Assembly (NCBI GenBank): GCA_009877105.1 | Contig: WXFD01000043.1 | Location: 243,602 to 307,601 of the forward strand | DNA: 64,000 nt | Origin: Bacteroidales bacterium | GTDB lineage: Bacteria > Bacteroidota > Bacteroidia > Bacteroidales > VadinHA17 | Direction of reading: 5' to 3' | Part shown: positions 33,966 to 42,784 of the stretch, in pieces | How positions within the stretch are numbered: position 1 is the stretch's first letter | How the letters are laid out: each line of letters opens with the position of its first letter | Translations under genes and position numbers: made by a program | The notes under the pieces: generated by a model | The model's database searches: none | Seen by the model: only the letters and a program-made list of their open reading frames with translations | Told to the model about the DNA's origin: nothing

Positions 33966-35588
33966 TCAAATGACCCTCGGGCCATGAGCGACCAGGCTCA
34001 TTGTTTCGTCATTTCCTGAGAACTTATTGAAATTGTTTATGAATTTCAGGGCCAGGTCGGTTGCAGCAATCCTCCATTTAACCGCTGAATCCCAGGCTTT
34101 CTGGGGATCGAGGAGGTTCGGATCGATATCATCGATACGGGATGGTATGTTAAGGTTGAACACAGGAAGACTTGTAAACGGATATTTGCTGATTGAGTTA
34201 TCAAGTATTGAATTGATTATTTTCCTGGTGACGGGTATATCAATTCTCGAAGCCGTATTGTATGAACCGCTGATCCATCCTGTGTTTACCAGCCAGGCCT
34301 CGGCTCCGTGTTCCTTCATCTTCTTCGTAAGTTCCTTTGCATATATTATCGGATCGAGCATCAAAAATGCTGCTCCAAAACATGCCGAGAAGGATGGTAC
34401 GGGTTCCAGGATACCCCTTTCCGTTCCTGCCACCTTTGCAGTGTATCCGCTTAGGAAGTAATATTCAGTCTGCTCCTCGGTAAGGCGGCTCACTGCCGGC
34501 AATACGCCGAAAGTGTCAGCGGTAAGAAAGATTACCTTGCTTGCATGACCAGCCCTGGATACCGGCTTTACAATGTTCTGTATATGATAAATCGGGTACG
34601 ATACCCTGGTATTTTCCGTTTTGGAATCGTCGTTGAAGTCAATTGTCCCATCGGGGAGGATCACAAGATTTTCAAGCAGGGCGTCACGTTTAATGGCATT
34701 GTAAATATCGGGCTCATTTTTTTTGCTTAAATTAATACACTTTGCATAGCAGCCCCCTTCAAAATTGAATATACCCTCCTCATCCCAGCCATGTTCATCA
34801 TCGCCTATCAGTGCCCTGTTGGGATCGGCCGACAGGGTGGTTTTCCCGGTGCCGGAGAGCCCGAAAAAGATTGCCACATCACCTTTCTTCCCGACATTTG
34901 CGGAACAATGCATTGAAGCAATGCCTTTGAGAGGAAGATAATAGTTCATTACCGAAAAAATCCCTTTTTTCATTTCACCTCCGTACCAGGTTCCTCCAAT
35001 AACGGCCATTTTGGAAGTCAGATTGAAAAAAACGAAGTTTTCAGAGTTTAATCCCTGCTTCTTCCAGTCAGGATTGATTACCCTGGATGCATTAAGTACA
35101 ACAAACTCGGGAACAAAGTTATTCAGCTCCCCGGTATCAGGACGTATAAACATGTTCTTTACAAAGTGTGCCTGCCAGGCAATCTCCATAACAAACCTCA
35201 CACTCAACCGGGTGTCCTTGTTGGTCCCGCAAAAGCAGTCAACCACGAATACTCTTTTTCCTGACAATTGTCCGGCAGCCAGGTTACGGCAGTGTTCCCA
35301 TATTTCCTGTGTGATGGGCTTATTGTCGGAGATCTTGTTTATTTCTGATTTCCACCATACGGTATTTTTGGTTGTATCATCCAGAACAACATACTTGTCA
35401 CTTGGCGACCGGCCTGTAAAAACACCGGTATCGACCGCCACGGCACCGGTAGTGGTTACCGTTCCCTTTTCGTAACCTTTCAGATCCGGCCGTGTCTCTT
35501 CCTCGTAGAGCTTATCGTATGACGGATTATAAATAATCTCAAGAGGGCTCATAATGCCGTATTCTGCCAATTCTTTTTCAGTGATCAT
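33966..35588 (-). CDS. pckA: Phosphoenolpyruvate carboxykinase (ATP)
   Basis: Interconverts oxaloacetate plus ATP and PEP plus CO2, 540 residues, full length. '[15 protein letters not shown]' (oxaloacetate-binding Arg, PEPCK-specific), '[18 protein letters not shown]' (Mn-binding lysine/histidine region), Walker A '[14 protein letters not shown]' at 243-256, '[23 protein letters not shown]' (kinase-2 with metal Asp) and 'TAKVAGTER' near 395 are all present. In anaerobic Bacteroidota it often runs toward oxaloacetate for fumarate respiration. Followed closely by plsY. Confidence 0.97.
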   Translation of the reverse strand: MITEKELAEYGIMSPLEIIYNPSYDKLYEEETRPDLKGYEKGTVTTTGAVAVDTGVFTGRSPSDKYVVLDDTTKNTVWWKSEINKISDNKPITQEIWEHCRNLAAGQLSGKRVFVVDCFCGTNKDTRLSVRFVMEIAWQAHFVKNMFIRPDTGELNNFVPEFVVLNASRVINPDWKKQGLNSENFVFFNLTSKMAVIGGTWYGGEMKKGIFSVMNYYLPLKGIASMHCSANVGKKGDVAIFFGLSGTGKTTLSADPNRALIGDDEHGWDEEGIFNFEGGCYAKCINLSKKNEPDIYNAIKRDALLENLVILPDGTIDFNDDSKTENTRVSYPIYHIQNIVKPVSRAGHASKVIFLTADTFGVLPAVSRLTEEQTEYYFLSGYTAKVAGTERGILEPVPSFSACFGAAFLMLDPIIYAKELTKKMKEHGAEAWLVNTGWISGSYNTASRIDIPVTRKIINSILDNSISKYPFTSLPVFNLNIPSRIDDIDPNLLDPQKAWDSAVKWRIAATDLALKFINNFNKFSGNDETMSLVAHGPRVI

Positions 35589-35620
35589 TGTATAATTTGT
35601 TAGTGAAAGTCAGTTCATCC

Positions 35621-35628
35621 CAAAGATA
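35621..35628 (-). promoter_or_regulatory. Putative -7 element of pckA
   Basis: TATCTTTG on the minus strand, a perfect TAnnTTTG match 32 bp before the start codon. No TTTG at the expected -33 position. The ppdK gene has the same octamer upstream. Confidence 0.35.
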
Positions 35629-35764
35629 GAAATAAATAAAATTTAAACCTTTATGCGGTATATTTTTTCTAATTAATTGCAAAGATAGTGTTAAAACATT
35701 AAAATACGGGATGATAATTATTTTATTTAGATTACCGCCGTCAGGCCTGTCAGAAAAAACAAAA

Positions 35765-35923
35765 GAGGATGTCTCAAAGAAAGGTGGTTTAATGCCTTTG
35801 TACCATTTTCCCGTAAACCCGTTTGAAGCCGCACCCCGGGATCGAATGAATATAATTATTCCTTTTGTTCCCCTTTGCTGCTTAACAGGCATTCACCTTA
35901 AAAATGATCTTTGAGACAGCCTC
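35765..35923. mobile_element. MITE-like element with 15-bp terminal inverted repeats
   Basis: GAGGATGTCTCAAAG (35765-35779) and CTTTGAGACAGCCTC (35909-35923) are inverted repeats differing at one position; the pattern GAGGCTGTCTCAAAG is like ends of insertion sequences. The 159-bp interior has no transposase; a fragment reading 'TGKWYKGIKPPFFETSS' on the minus strand could be a degenerate end. I did not find a clear target-site duplication. Best described as an IS remnant or MITE. Confidence 0.55.
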
Positions 35924-35950
35924 TGTTTCAGTCAGTAAAGTTCCGGTTAT

Positions 35951-38677
35951 TTATTTCCCGTACCTTATCGATGCCTGTGCTGCTGCGAGCCTTGCAATGG
36001 GAACCCTGAAAGGCGAGCAGCTTACATATGTAAGTCCGGTTTTAAAGCAGAATTCAACGGATGCAGGGTCGCCTCCCTGTTCTCCGCAAATTCCGACTTT
36101 CAGGTCGGGCCTGGTGGCACGTCCCTTTTCGACCGACATTTTAATCAGCTGTCCGACTCCATCCAGGTCAATGGTCTGGAACGGGTCGGCGCTGAGCATT
36201 CCCTTGTCGAGATAGTCGTGGAGGAATCCTCCGATATCATCGCGGCTGAATCCGTATGTCATCTGGGTAAGGTCGTTGGTTCCGAATGAGAAAAATTCGG
36301 CGGATTTTGCCATACGGTCAGACAGAAGGGTAGCCCTGGGTATTTCGATCATCGTCCCATACTTGTAATCTATCTTTTCAAGACCCGTTTTTTTCAGGAC
36401 CTCAGCATATACGGCGTCCACTATCTTTTTGGTGACATCAAGTTCCGACACATCGCAGGTGACGGGAACCATGAGCTCCGGCTTGGGATGTTTTTTTGCC
36501 CTGATCAGCTCTGCCGAGGCTTCAAACATTGCACGGACCTGTGTTTCCGTTATTTCCGGATAGGTAATACCCAGTCTGACACCCCGGTGTCCCATCATGG
36601 GATTTGATTCATGAAGGGCTTCACTTCTTTTAACCACTTCTGATTCCTTAATTCCAAGTGCTTTTGCCAGTTCAGCCTGTTTTTCTGCACCCTGGGGAAC
36701 AAACTCATGAAGAGGCGGATCAAGCAGCCGGAAAGTTACAGGCAGGCCATCCATTGCTTCAAGAGTTTCCTTCATGTCTTCCTTTATGTAAATGAAGAGT
36801 TCATTAAGGGCACTGCGCCTTTCTGCTTCATTGGCACTCAGGATCATTTTGCGGAGAAGGAACAACGGCTGCTCGGAATTCTTGCCATAGAACATATGCT
36901 CTGTCCGGAAAAGTCCGATCCCTTCAGCTCCGAAATCGCGGGCAATTTTTGCATCTTCAACGGTTTCAGCATTGGTGCGGACTCCCATTTTCCGGTATTT
37001 GTCAACCATGGTCATGAAACTTTTGAACTGCGGATTTTCAGTCGCATCCATCAGATCCAGTTCGCCAAGGTACACGTTCCCTTTGGTACCGTTGAGAGTA
37101 ATGACATCACCCTCCTTAAGGACAATATCGGTTCCGTTGACCTTTGCCTTCTTTGCTGCTGCGTCAACGTGCAGGCTGCCTGCCCCCACGATGCAGCACT
37201 TTCCCCATCCGCGTGCAACAAGTGCGGCATGCGATGTCATGCCTCCGCGTGCGGTCAGTATGCCTTCTGCGGCTCTCATCCCCTCAACGTCTTCCGGATT
37301 CGTTTCTTCGCGGACGAGTATGACCTTGTTCCCTTTACGGGCCCAGACAACTGCATCCTCGGCAGAGAATACTATTTTCCCGACAGCAGCACCAGGTCCG
37401 GCCGGAAGGCCCTTGACCACAGGTCTGACTTTTTTCTCAGCCTCCGGATCACAGATGGGATGAAGAAGCTCATCAAGCTGGACGGGATCAACGCGCAACA
37501 CTGCCGTTTTTTCGTCAATAAGGTTTTCCCTGAGCATATCCATAGCCATATTCAGGGCAGCAGTACCGGTTCTTTTACCGGCGCGGCATTGCAGCATATA
37601 AAGTGTGCCTTCCTGGATGGTGAACTCGATGTCGAGCATGTCACGGAATGATTTTTCAAGAATCTCCCTTATCTGGCAAAGTTCCCTGTATGTTCCGGGC
37701 ATGGCTTCTTCCATGCTTTGAAGGTGCCTGTTCTGCTCGTTCTTGGTCTCATTGTTAAGCGGACTCGGCGTCCTGATGCCTGCAACAACGTCTTCCCCCT
37801 GGGCATTCACCAGCCATTCGCCGTAGAACAGATTCTCACCGGTTGCCGGATTGCGGGTAAATGCAACCCCTGTGGCAGAGTGGTCGCCCATGTTGCCAAA
37901 CACCATGGCCTGGACATTCACTGCGGTACCCCAGTCGTCGGGAATTCCTTCAATACGGCGGTATGATACTGCTTTCTTCCCGTTCCAGCTTTTGAAAACA
38001 GCCTTAATACTACCTTCCAGCTGTTCCCTTGCATCATCAGGGAAGGGCTTGCCGAGCACTTGTTTAACCCTTTCCCTGAATTTCTCGGAAAGTTCTTTGA
38101 GTTCATCGGCAGTAATGTCAGTATCAGATTGATATCCTTTCTTATGTTTAAATTCATCAAGCATTTCGTCGAGCTGCTTACGGATGCCCTTGCCCTCTCC
38201 GGGTTCAATCCCTTCTGCCTTTTCCATAACAACATCGGCATACATCATAATAAGGCGGCGGTAGGAATCCCATACAAAACGCTGATTATTTGTCTTTTTG
38301 AGGAAACCAGGAATCGTGGCGGTACAAAGCCCAATATTGAGCACAGTGTCCATCATCCCCGGCATTGAACTGCGTGCCCCTGAGCGGCATGATACAAGCA
38401 AAGCATTCTCGGGATCACCATACTTCATCCCCATTGTCTCTTCCGTAACTTTCATTGCTTCCCACACTTCAGCCATCAGACCTTCGGGAAGAGTACAGTT
38501 GTTGCTATAATACTCATTACATGCTTCCGTGGTGATCGTAAAACCGGCAGGAACCGGCAGACCAAGCAGACTCATCTCGGCAAGATTGGCACCTTTACCC
38601 CCAAGAAGGTTTTTCATGTCAGCTTTACCTTCCGCTGTCTTCCTGCCAAAGGAATAAACTCTTTTTATTTTCGACAT
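35951..38677 (-). CDS. ppdK: Pyruvate, phosphate dikinase
   Basis: Interconverts pyruvate + ATP + Pi with PEP + AMP + PPi. 908 residues, full length. The N-terminal nucleotide-binding domain has 'LLGGKGANLAEMSLLGLPVPAGFTI' and 'VSCRSGARSSMPGMMDTVLNIG'. The central swivelling domain has the phospho-histidine His483 in 'GGMTSHAALVARGWGKCCI'. The C-terminal TIM barrel has 'GIGLFRTEHMFYG', 'NPMMGHRGVRLGI' and 'FSFGTNDLTQMTYGFSRDD', ending with 'VGICGEQGGDPASVEF', the catalytic Cys block. With pckA and pyk it makes up the PEP-pyruvate-oxaloacetate node in this window. Confidence 0.97.
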   Translation of the reverse strand: MSKIKRVYSFGRKTAEGKADMKNLLGGKGANLAEMSLLGLPVPAGFTITTEACNEYYSNNCTLPEGLMAEVWEAMKVTEETMGMKYGDPENALLVSCRSGARSSMPGMMDTVLNIGLCTATIPGFLKKTNNQRFVWDSYRRLIMMYADVVMEKAEGIEPGEGKGIRKQLDEMLDEFKHKKGYQSDTDITADELKELSEKFRERVKQVLGKPFPDDAREQLEGSIKAVFKSWNGKKAVSYRRIEGIPDDWGTAVNVQAMVFGNMGDHSATGVAFTRNPATGENLFYGEWLVNAQGEDVVAGIRTPSPLNNETKNEQNRHLQSMEEAMPGTYRELCQIREILEKSFRDMLDIEFTIQEGTLYMLQCRAGKRTGTAALNMAMDMLRENLIDEKTAVLRVDPVQLDELLHPICDPEAEKKVRPVVKGLPAGPGAAVGKIVFSAEDAVVWARKGNKVILVREETNPEDVEGMRAAEGILTARGGMTSHAALVARGWGKCCIVGAGSLHVDAAAKKAKVNGTDIVLKEGDVITLNGTKGNVYLGELDLMDATENPQFKSFMTMVDKYRKMGVRTNAETVEDAKIARDFGAEGIGLFRTEHMFYGKNSEQPLFLLRKMILSANEAERRSALNELFIYIKEDMKETLEAMDGLPVTFRLLDPPLHEFVPQGAEKQAELAKALGIKESEVVKRSEALHESNPMMGHRGVRLGITYPEITETQVRAMFEASAELIRAKKHPKPELMVPVTCDVSELDVTKKIVDAVYAEVLKKTGLEKIDYKYGTMIEIPRATLLSDRMAKSAEFFSFGTNDLTQMTYGFSRDDIGGFLHDYLDKGMLSADPFQTIDLDGVGQLIKMSVEKGRATRPDLKVGICGEQGGDPASVEFCFKTGLTYVSCSPFRVPIARLAAAQASIRYGK

Positions 38678-38728
38678 ACTTTTATGAATTTGAGATTAAC
38701 TTAAATATTGGATTTTCGAAATAAGTTG

Positions 38729-38736
38729 CAAAGATA
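38729..38736 (-). promoter_or_regulatory. Putative -7 element of ppdK
   Basis: TATCTTTG on the minus strand, a perfect match to TAnnTTTG and identical to the octamer before pckA. It is 51 bp before the ppdK start. No clear -33 TTTG. Confidence 0.35.
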
Positions 38737-38771
38737 AAATTAAAATTGGATTTCAGAAAAGATAAAAATAA

Positions 38772-39671
38772 TCAGGCTCTTGGATGAAACATTATAAGCG
38801 TGTCGCGAAGAAAGCTCCGGTCAATGTGGGTATATATTTCCGTGGTGATGATCGACTCGTGGCCCAGCATTTCCTGCACCGCCCTGAGATCTGCACCGGC
38901 CTCTATCATGTGTGTTGCAAATGAATGGCGGAGTGTATGCGGACTGATATTCTTTTTTATTCCTGCTCTTTCTGCCAGATCCCTGGTAATCGCAAATATC
39001 ATTGATCTTGTAAGCTTCCGGCCCCTTCTGTTGAGAAAAACGATATTTTCATCGTGAATAACGGGCAGCCGGTTCCTGTCGATTTTGTAAAGGTCTATTT
39101 CCCTGAGTGTCCTGTGGCCAATCGGTACCAGCCTCTGTTTATTACCCTTACCGGTTATCTTTACAAAACCCTCATTGCGGTGGATGTCGGTGAGCCTTAG
39201 GTTGACGAGCTCAGAAACCCTAAGCCCGCAGCCATAAATAGTTTCAATTATTGCCTTGTTCCTGTGTCCTTCAGGCTTGCTTAAATCGATTATCCCTACC
39301 ATTCTGTCGATTTCGCCTACTGTCAGGACTTCGGGCAGCCTTAATCCGGTCCTGGGTGATTCCAGCAGTGACGATGGATTTTCACTGATCTCTCCATCCA
39401 TCAGCAGAAACCTGTAAAACGCCCTGATACCGGATATTAACCTGGCCTGCGAACGCGGACTGATTCCTCCCTCAGAGATATGATTTAGAAACTTCTTCAG
39501 TCCGTTATGCGTAACATCGGCAGGTTCAATGGCACCGCCTTCACCGGTGAAAAATACCTCAAGCTTGCGGATATCACCCAGATATGCTTCTATGCTATTC
39601 TCAGACATCGATTTTTCAAGCCTGAGATAGATACTGAAATTTCTTAGTGCCTCTTTCCATACAAGACCCAT
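38772..39671 (-). CDS. xerD: Tyrosine recombinase XerD-type
   Basis: Site-specific recombinase resolving chromosome dimers at dif with a XerC partner. 299 residues, the normal Xer length. A core-binding N-terminal SAM-like domain spans about 5-90. All catalytic residues are present: Arg151 ('GCGLRVSEL'), Lys175 ('TGKGNKQR'), His245 and Arg248 ('PHTLRHSFATHM'), His271 ('LGHESI') and nucleophile Tyr280 ('TEIYTHID'). Absence of phage genes and the standard length favour the housekeeping recombinase over a phage integrase. XerC versus XerD cannot be fully separated; XerD is preferred by sequence style. Confidence 0.88.
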   Translation of the reverse strand: MGLVWKEALRNFSIYLRLEKSMSENSIEAYLGDIRKLEVFFTGEGGAIEPADVTHNGLKKFLNHISEGGISPRSQARLISGIRAFYRFLLMDGEISENPSSLLESPRTGLRLPEVLTVGEIDRMVGIIDLSKPEGHRNKAIIETIYGCGLRVSELVNLRLTDIHRNEGFVKITGKGNKQRLVPIGHRTLREIDLYKIDRNRLPVIHDENIVFLNRRGRKLTRSMIFAITRDLAERAGIKKNISPHTLRHSFATHMIEAGADLRAVQEMLGHESIITTEIYTHIDRSFLRDTLIMFHPRA

Positions 39672-39812
39672 TCTGCCCTCTGTTTTTAACCGGATCAGCC
39701 TATGCGAAGCTAACTATTTTTTGGGGAAATATCAGCCCGGAATTCAGGATGTAATGAAATGCGGCCCGCTGATAACATTCGGACTCAGGCCCCTTATATT
39801 CCGGCATTTCCC

Positions 39813-39820
39813 TATATTTG
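39813..39820 (+). promoter_or_regulatory. Putative -7 element before the inositol-monophosphatase-like gene
   Basis: TATATTTG, a perfect consensus -7 match 88 bp upstream of the chosen ATG; no convincing -33 element. Confidence 0.3.
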
Positions 39821-39907
39821 GTATTTTCAAATATTATATTAATGACCGTTCATCCATCACCCGGGAAATTGCAGGCGGTCTTTTTAACTTCAGGAAAACA
39901 CCATAAA

Positions 39908-40711
39908 ATGAAACAAACACTGATCGATTGCCTGAAAATGTCGGGCGGGTTGCTGTTAAAGAAGCTGGGCCGTGAGCTTGAGGTCAGCTTAAAGGAAAAC
40001 CAGAGCAGTATAGTCACACAGGCTGATTTTAAAAGTGAAAAGCTGATTATCGAAAACATAAGAAAGAGATATCCTTACCACAATATCATCTCCGAGGAGA
40101 GCGGATTCATCGACTCAGGGTCTGATTTTACCTGGGTTGTGGACCCGCTTGACGGAACTTCCAATTTTGCCTCTGCCCTTCCATGGTTCGGGGTTCTCAT
40201 TACCTTGTTTGAGGCGGATTTTCCCGTAATGGGAGGGGCTTATCTTCCTGCATCAGATACCCTTTACCTCGCCGAGAAAGGAAAAGGACTTTACAGGAAC
40301 GGAAAAATGCTGTTAATGAAAAAACAGCATGAACTGAGAAATGCCCTGTTCGCTTTTTCCGTTGATTATACTGATGATGAAAAATTATTCAGCAACTGTA
40401 TCGGCATTTATAAGAAAGTGTTAAAAACCACCAGGAGTATTCGTTCCACCAATTCACTTGTTGATTTTCTGAGTGTGGCAGAAGGGAAATTCGGAGGCTG
40501 CATTAACCTGTTCACGAAGATCTGGGATATTTCCGGACTGGGCCTGATAATTTCGGAAGCCGGAGGTGTTGTTAAAAACATTGACGGCAATGATCTTCAA
40601 TTCAAACTGGGTTCAGGCAGCTGTGAGAACAATTATGCCATAATGGCCGGTTCGCCCGCAATAGTTGAAGAGATAAAAAAACATATACTTAATGGCAGCA
40701 TCCCGGTATGA
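39908..40711 (+). CDS. Inositol monophosphatase family protein (SuhB-like)
   Basis: Mg-dependent phosphatase of the IMPase/FBPase-fold family, 267 residues from the ATG at 39908. An open start at 39818 would add 30 unlike residues and overlap the promoter-like site. Metal-site motifs: 'NIISEESGF' (Glu63/Glu64), 'VVDPLDGTSNFASALPWFGV' (Asp79, Asp82, Gly-Thr) and 'KIWDISGLGLIISEAGG' (Asp near 202). Substrates in the family include inositol phosphate, histidinol phosphate and PAP, so the exact one is open. It converges on the SGNH esterase gene. Confidence 0.92.
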   Translation: MKQTLIDCLKMSGGLLLKKLGRELEVSLKENQSSIVTQADFKSEKLIIENIRKRYPYHNIISEESGFIDSGSDFTWVVDPLDGTSNFASALPWFGVLITLFEADFPVMGGAYLPASDTLYLAEKGKGLYRNGKMLLMKKQHELRNALFAFSVDYTDDEKLFSNCIGIYKKVLKTTRSIRSTNSLVDFLSVAEGKFGGCINLFTKIWDISGLGLIISEAGGVVKNIDGNDLQFKLGSGSCENNYAIMAGSPAIVEEIKKHILNGSIPV

Positions 40712-40793
40712 GATTCTGCCTGCCCTCCCTGATTTGCCTGATTCCATGAAGGGTACATTGGTTCTGAATGCGGATCCTACTGCCGTCTCCCGT

Positions 40794-41894
40794 TCATTCA
40801 GCAGGCAATCCAAGTTCTCTGAATCTCCCCAGGAGGAATTCAGCATATCGCATAAATCCAAGGTCGGTAAGATGCTCGCCGTCCACAGTTGCTTCATGAT
40901 CATGGCCCAACGACTTTTCTTTATCGATAAGATAAATATTCTTGTTACCGGCTTCGATCAGATCCATGAAGACTTCTCTGAACATTTTATTCTTGGCAAT
41001 AATGTATTTCATGGCCGATTCACTGAGTGATGAGATTTCATAGTTCGCGTTGTTCACGAAAAGAACAGGGGTAATAGGATGCTTCTGCCTGATAATTTCA
41101 AGAAGAGGACCTGAGTTTGCTTTGATTTCCTCAGGCGTCATATTCTCCGAACATTCAATAACGTAGAACAGGGCATCGATCCCTGCGATCAGATCAACGA
41201 CCGGCTTTTCCATCCTGCCATTGCCACTGAACCCGAAATTCATGCACTCAATGCCAAGTTTTCTTGAGATTATACTTGTATGAACCATCCCCGGACGCGA
41301 AGCACATCCTCCCTGGGTTATGCTTGTTCCATAAAAAACTATGGGTCTGACCTTTTGTTTCTCAGGCTTTGAGATATATGCCAGACTGTCAATCCCTACT
41401 TCTATCCTGGTTACACCATCATAAAGGGGGAGATACATCCTGTATTCCCTTCTTTCGGGTATCATATTGCTGATAAGGAGAAAATCATTCGATTTACCTT
41501 CGGGCCGCGCAGTATTGACATATTGCCAGCCGGCCTTTCCCATAAAGTAAAGATCGATCCCTTTTATACCCGTTTCGGCCATGTGGTTCATCCTCAGGTC
41601 TTCCAGGAGTTCCCATTTTACCCGGATCGCGGTCGTGTTCGAAATGAATCTTATACTGACTCCGGCAGAATTCCTGGATAATGACCATACGGGTTCCCTG
41701 ACTTTGCTTTTCATGGAAAGCGGAAACCTGTCATACGGGGATTCCCTTACCGAGTCGGCAAAGGCAATCCCCTCGATCAGAAAATGATTCTGATCGTAGA
41801 ATCTGATGTTATTCCCGTTTTTAGTTTCCTGATCCCGGCCATGGACAGATAAGCCGGTGATCATCATTACAGCTGCGATGATCAGTTGTTTCAT
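40794..41894 (-). CDS. Exported SGNH/GDSL hydrolase with N-terminal beta domain
   Basis: Secreted esterase-like enzyme of 366 residues with a signal peptide (1-19). Residues about 30-180 form a beta-rich N-terminal domain typical of Bacteroidota SGNH hydrolases. The catalytic domain has block I 'YGTSITQGGCASRPG' (nucleophile Ser191), block II 'GFSGNGRMEKP' (Gly/Asn225), block III 'IECSENM' (Asn251, where many relatives read DCxxNM) and block V 'VDGEHLTDLG' (Asp338, His341). It probably removes acyl groups from a polysaccharide. The neighbours are not carbohydrate enzymes. Confidence 0.92.
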   Translation of the reverse strand: MKQLIIAAVMMITGLSVHGRDQETKNGNNIRFYDQNHFLIEGIAFADSVRESPYDRFPLSMKSKVREPVWSLSRNSAGVSIRFISNTTAIRVKWELLEDLRMNHMAETGIKGIDLYFMGKAGWQYVNTARPEGKSNDFLLISNMIPERREYRMYLPLYDGVTRIEVGIDSLAYISKPEKQKVRPIVFYGTSITQGGCASRPGMVHTSIISRKLGIECMNFGFSGNGRMEKPVVDLIAGIDALFYVIECSENMTPEEIKANSGPLLEIIRQKHPITPVLFVNNANYEISSLSESAMKYIIAKNKMFREVFMDLIEAGNKNIYLIDKEKSLGHDHEATVDGEHLTDLGFMRYAEFLLGRFRELGLPAE

Positions 41895-42343
41895 AAATTA
41901 CTGGTTTGGATTTTAAAGTTCTGAGATGAGCAGAGGTTTTTATTAACTTCGGATGACGCAACCGTACCCGAAACGGGTAAATGTAATTTGCGATGAAATC
42001 GTACTGATAAATGACACTTTGCAGTTTTGCCGGAAGATCTGACAATTCCTGCAGTTAAATGACATATATGTCTGACACGGTCATTTGACATATTATTCCC
42101 GCATCTGTTTGTATTTAAACTGTATATGCCCGTCATTTCAGACTGATTGGATTAGCCGGATATCCCCGGAGTTTTCTGCTGATAGCATAAAAGTAACAAA
42201 AAACTATTTTAAAATTATCAATAAGGCGATTTCAGTTATTCTGCAGGATTTATGCATCATCAAAGGCTCCTCCCGCTATTATTGACGCACTTTGCTATTT
42301 TTTATCTATTTTTACCTCCTGAACCGGTTTAGTCTGGCGAGCA
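41895..42343. other. 449-bp gap with a small palindrome cluster
   Basis: Between the divergent SGNH esterase and aroQ. GACATATATGTC (42061-42072) is a perfect 12-bp palindrome, and AAATGAC (42057-42063) pairs with GTCATTT (42080-42086). No gene or RNA recognised; the sites could be operators for either neighbour. Confidence 0.4.
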
Positions 42344-42784
42344 ATGAAAATAACAATTATAAACGGCCCGAACCTGAATCTTCTCGGCAGGCGGGAGCCG
42401 GAAAAATATGGTACCGTCACCTTCGAGAGCTTTTTGCTTTCCCTGAAAGAGAGATATCCGCTGATCAACTTCGATTATTTCCAGTCAAATATCGAAGGTG
42501 AACTTGTCGGCAGGATACAGGAGGCCGGATTCTCAGCCGATGGCATCATTCTCAATCCGGGCGGTTACACTCACACTTCAGTTGCAATCGGGGATGCGGT
42601 TTCTTCGGTAGCTGCACCTGTCGTTGAAGTGCATATCACGAATATTCAGGCGCGTGAGGAATTCCGTCATGAAAGTCTTGTAGGCAGGTTTTGTGCCGGA
42701 AGCATCCTGGGGTTCGGGCTTGATGGTTACAGACTCGCGGTCGAGGCACTTATAGCGAAGGCCAAAGGAAAACAGAATTTATGA
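42344..42784 (+). CDS. aroQ: 3-dehydroquinate dehydratase, type II
   Basis: Third shikimate-pathway step: 3-dehydroquinate to 3-dehydroshikimate. 146 residues, the type II length (dodecamer). 'IINGPNLNLLGRREPEKYGT' carries Arg and the catalytic Tyr22, 'INPGGYTHTSVAI'-like 'ILNPGGYTHTSVAIGDAV' the substrate-binding Asn, 'VEVHITNIQAREEFRHES' the catalytic His97 and Arg108. It overlaps the pyruvate kinase start by ATGA, so the two are translationally coupled. Confidence 0.97.
   Translation: MKITIINGPNLNLLGRREPEKYGTVTFESFLLSLKERYPLINFDYFQSNIEGELVGRIQEAGFSADGIILNPGGYTHTSVAIGDAVSSVAAPVVEVHITNIQAREEFRHESLVGRFCAGSILGFGLDGYRLAVEALIAKAKGKQNL

Larger units (their letters stand above)
35589..35950. other. 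362-bp gap with inverted-repeat element and pckA promoter
   Basis: Holds the pckA -7 element, the MITE-like element 35765-35923 and the last bases before the ppdK stop. Open frames over the element on both strands are short and not convincing. Confidence 0.5.

Noticed and set aside
35578..35914. Short open frames on both strands over the inverted-repeat element
   Set aside because: They cross the element's terminal repeats and have no recognisable transposase motif. At most they are debris of an IS end.
36707..37651. 314-residue plus-strand open frame
   Set aside because: It is antisense to pyruvate phosphate dikinase, whose motifs are complete on the other strand.
38772..39671. Phage or transposon integrase
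   Set aside because: Length, motif spacing and housekeeping neighbours fit a Xer recombinase. No phage genes or att repeats were seen.
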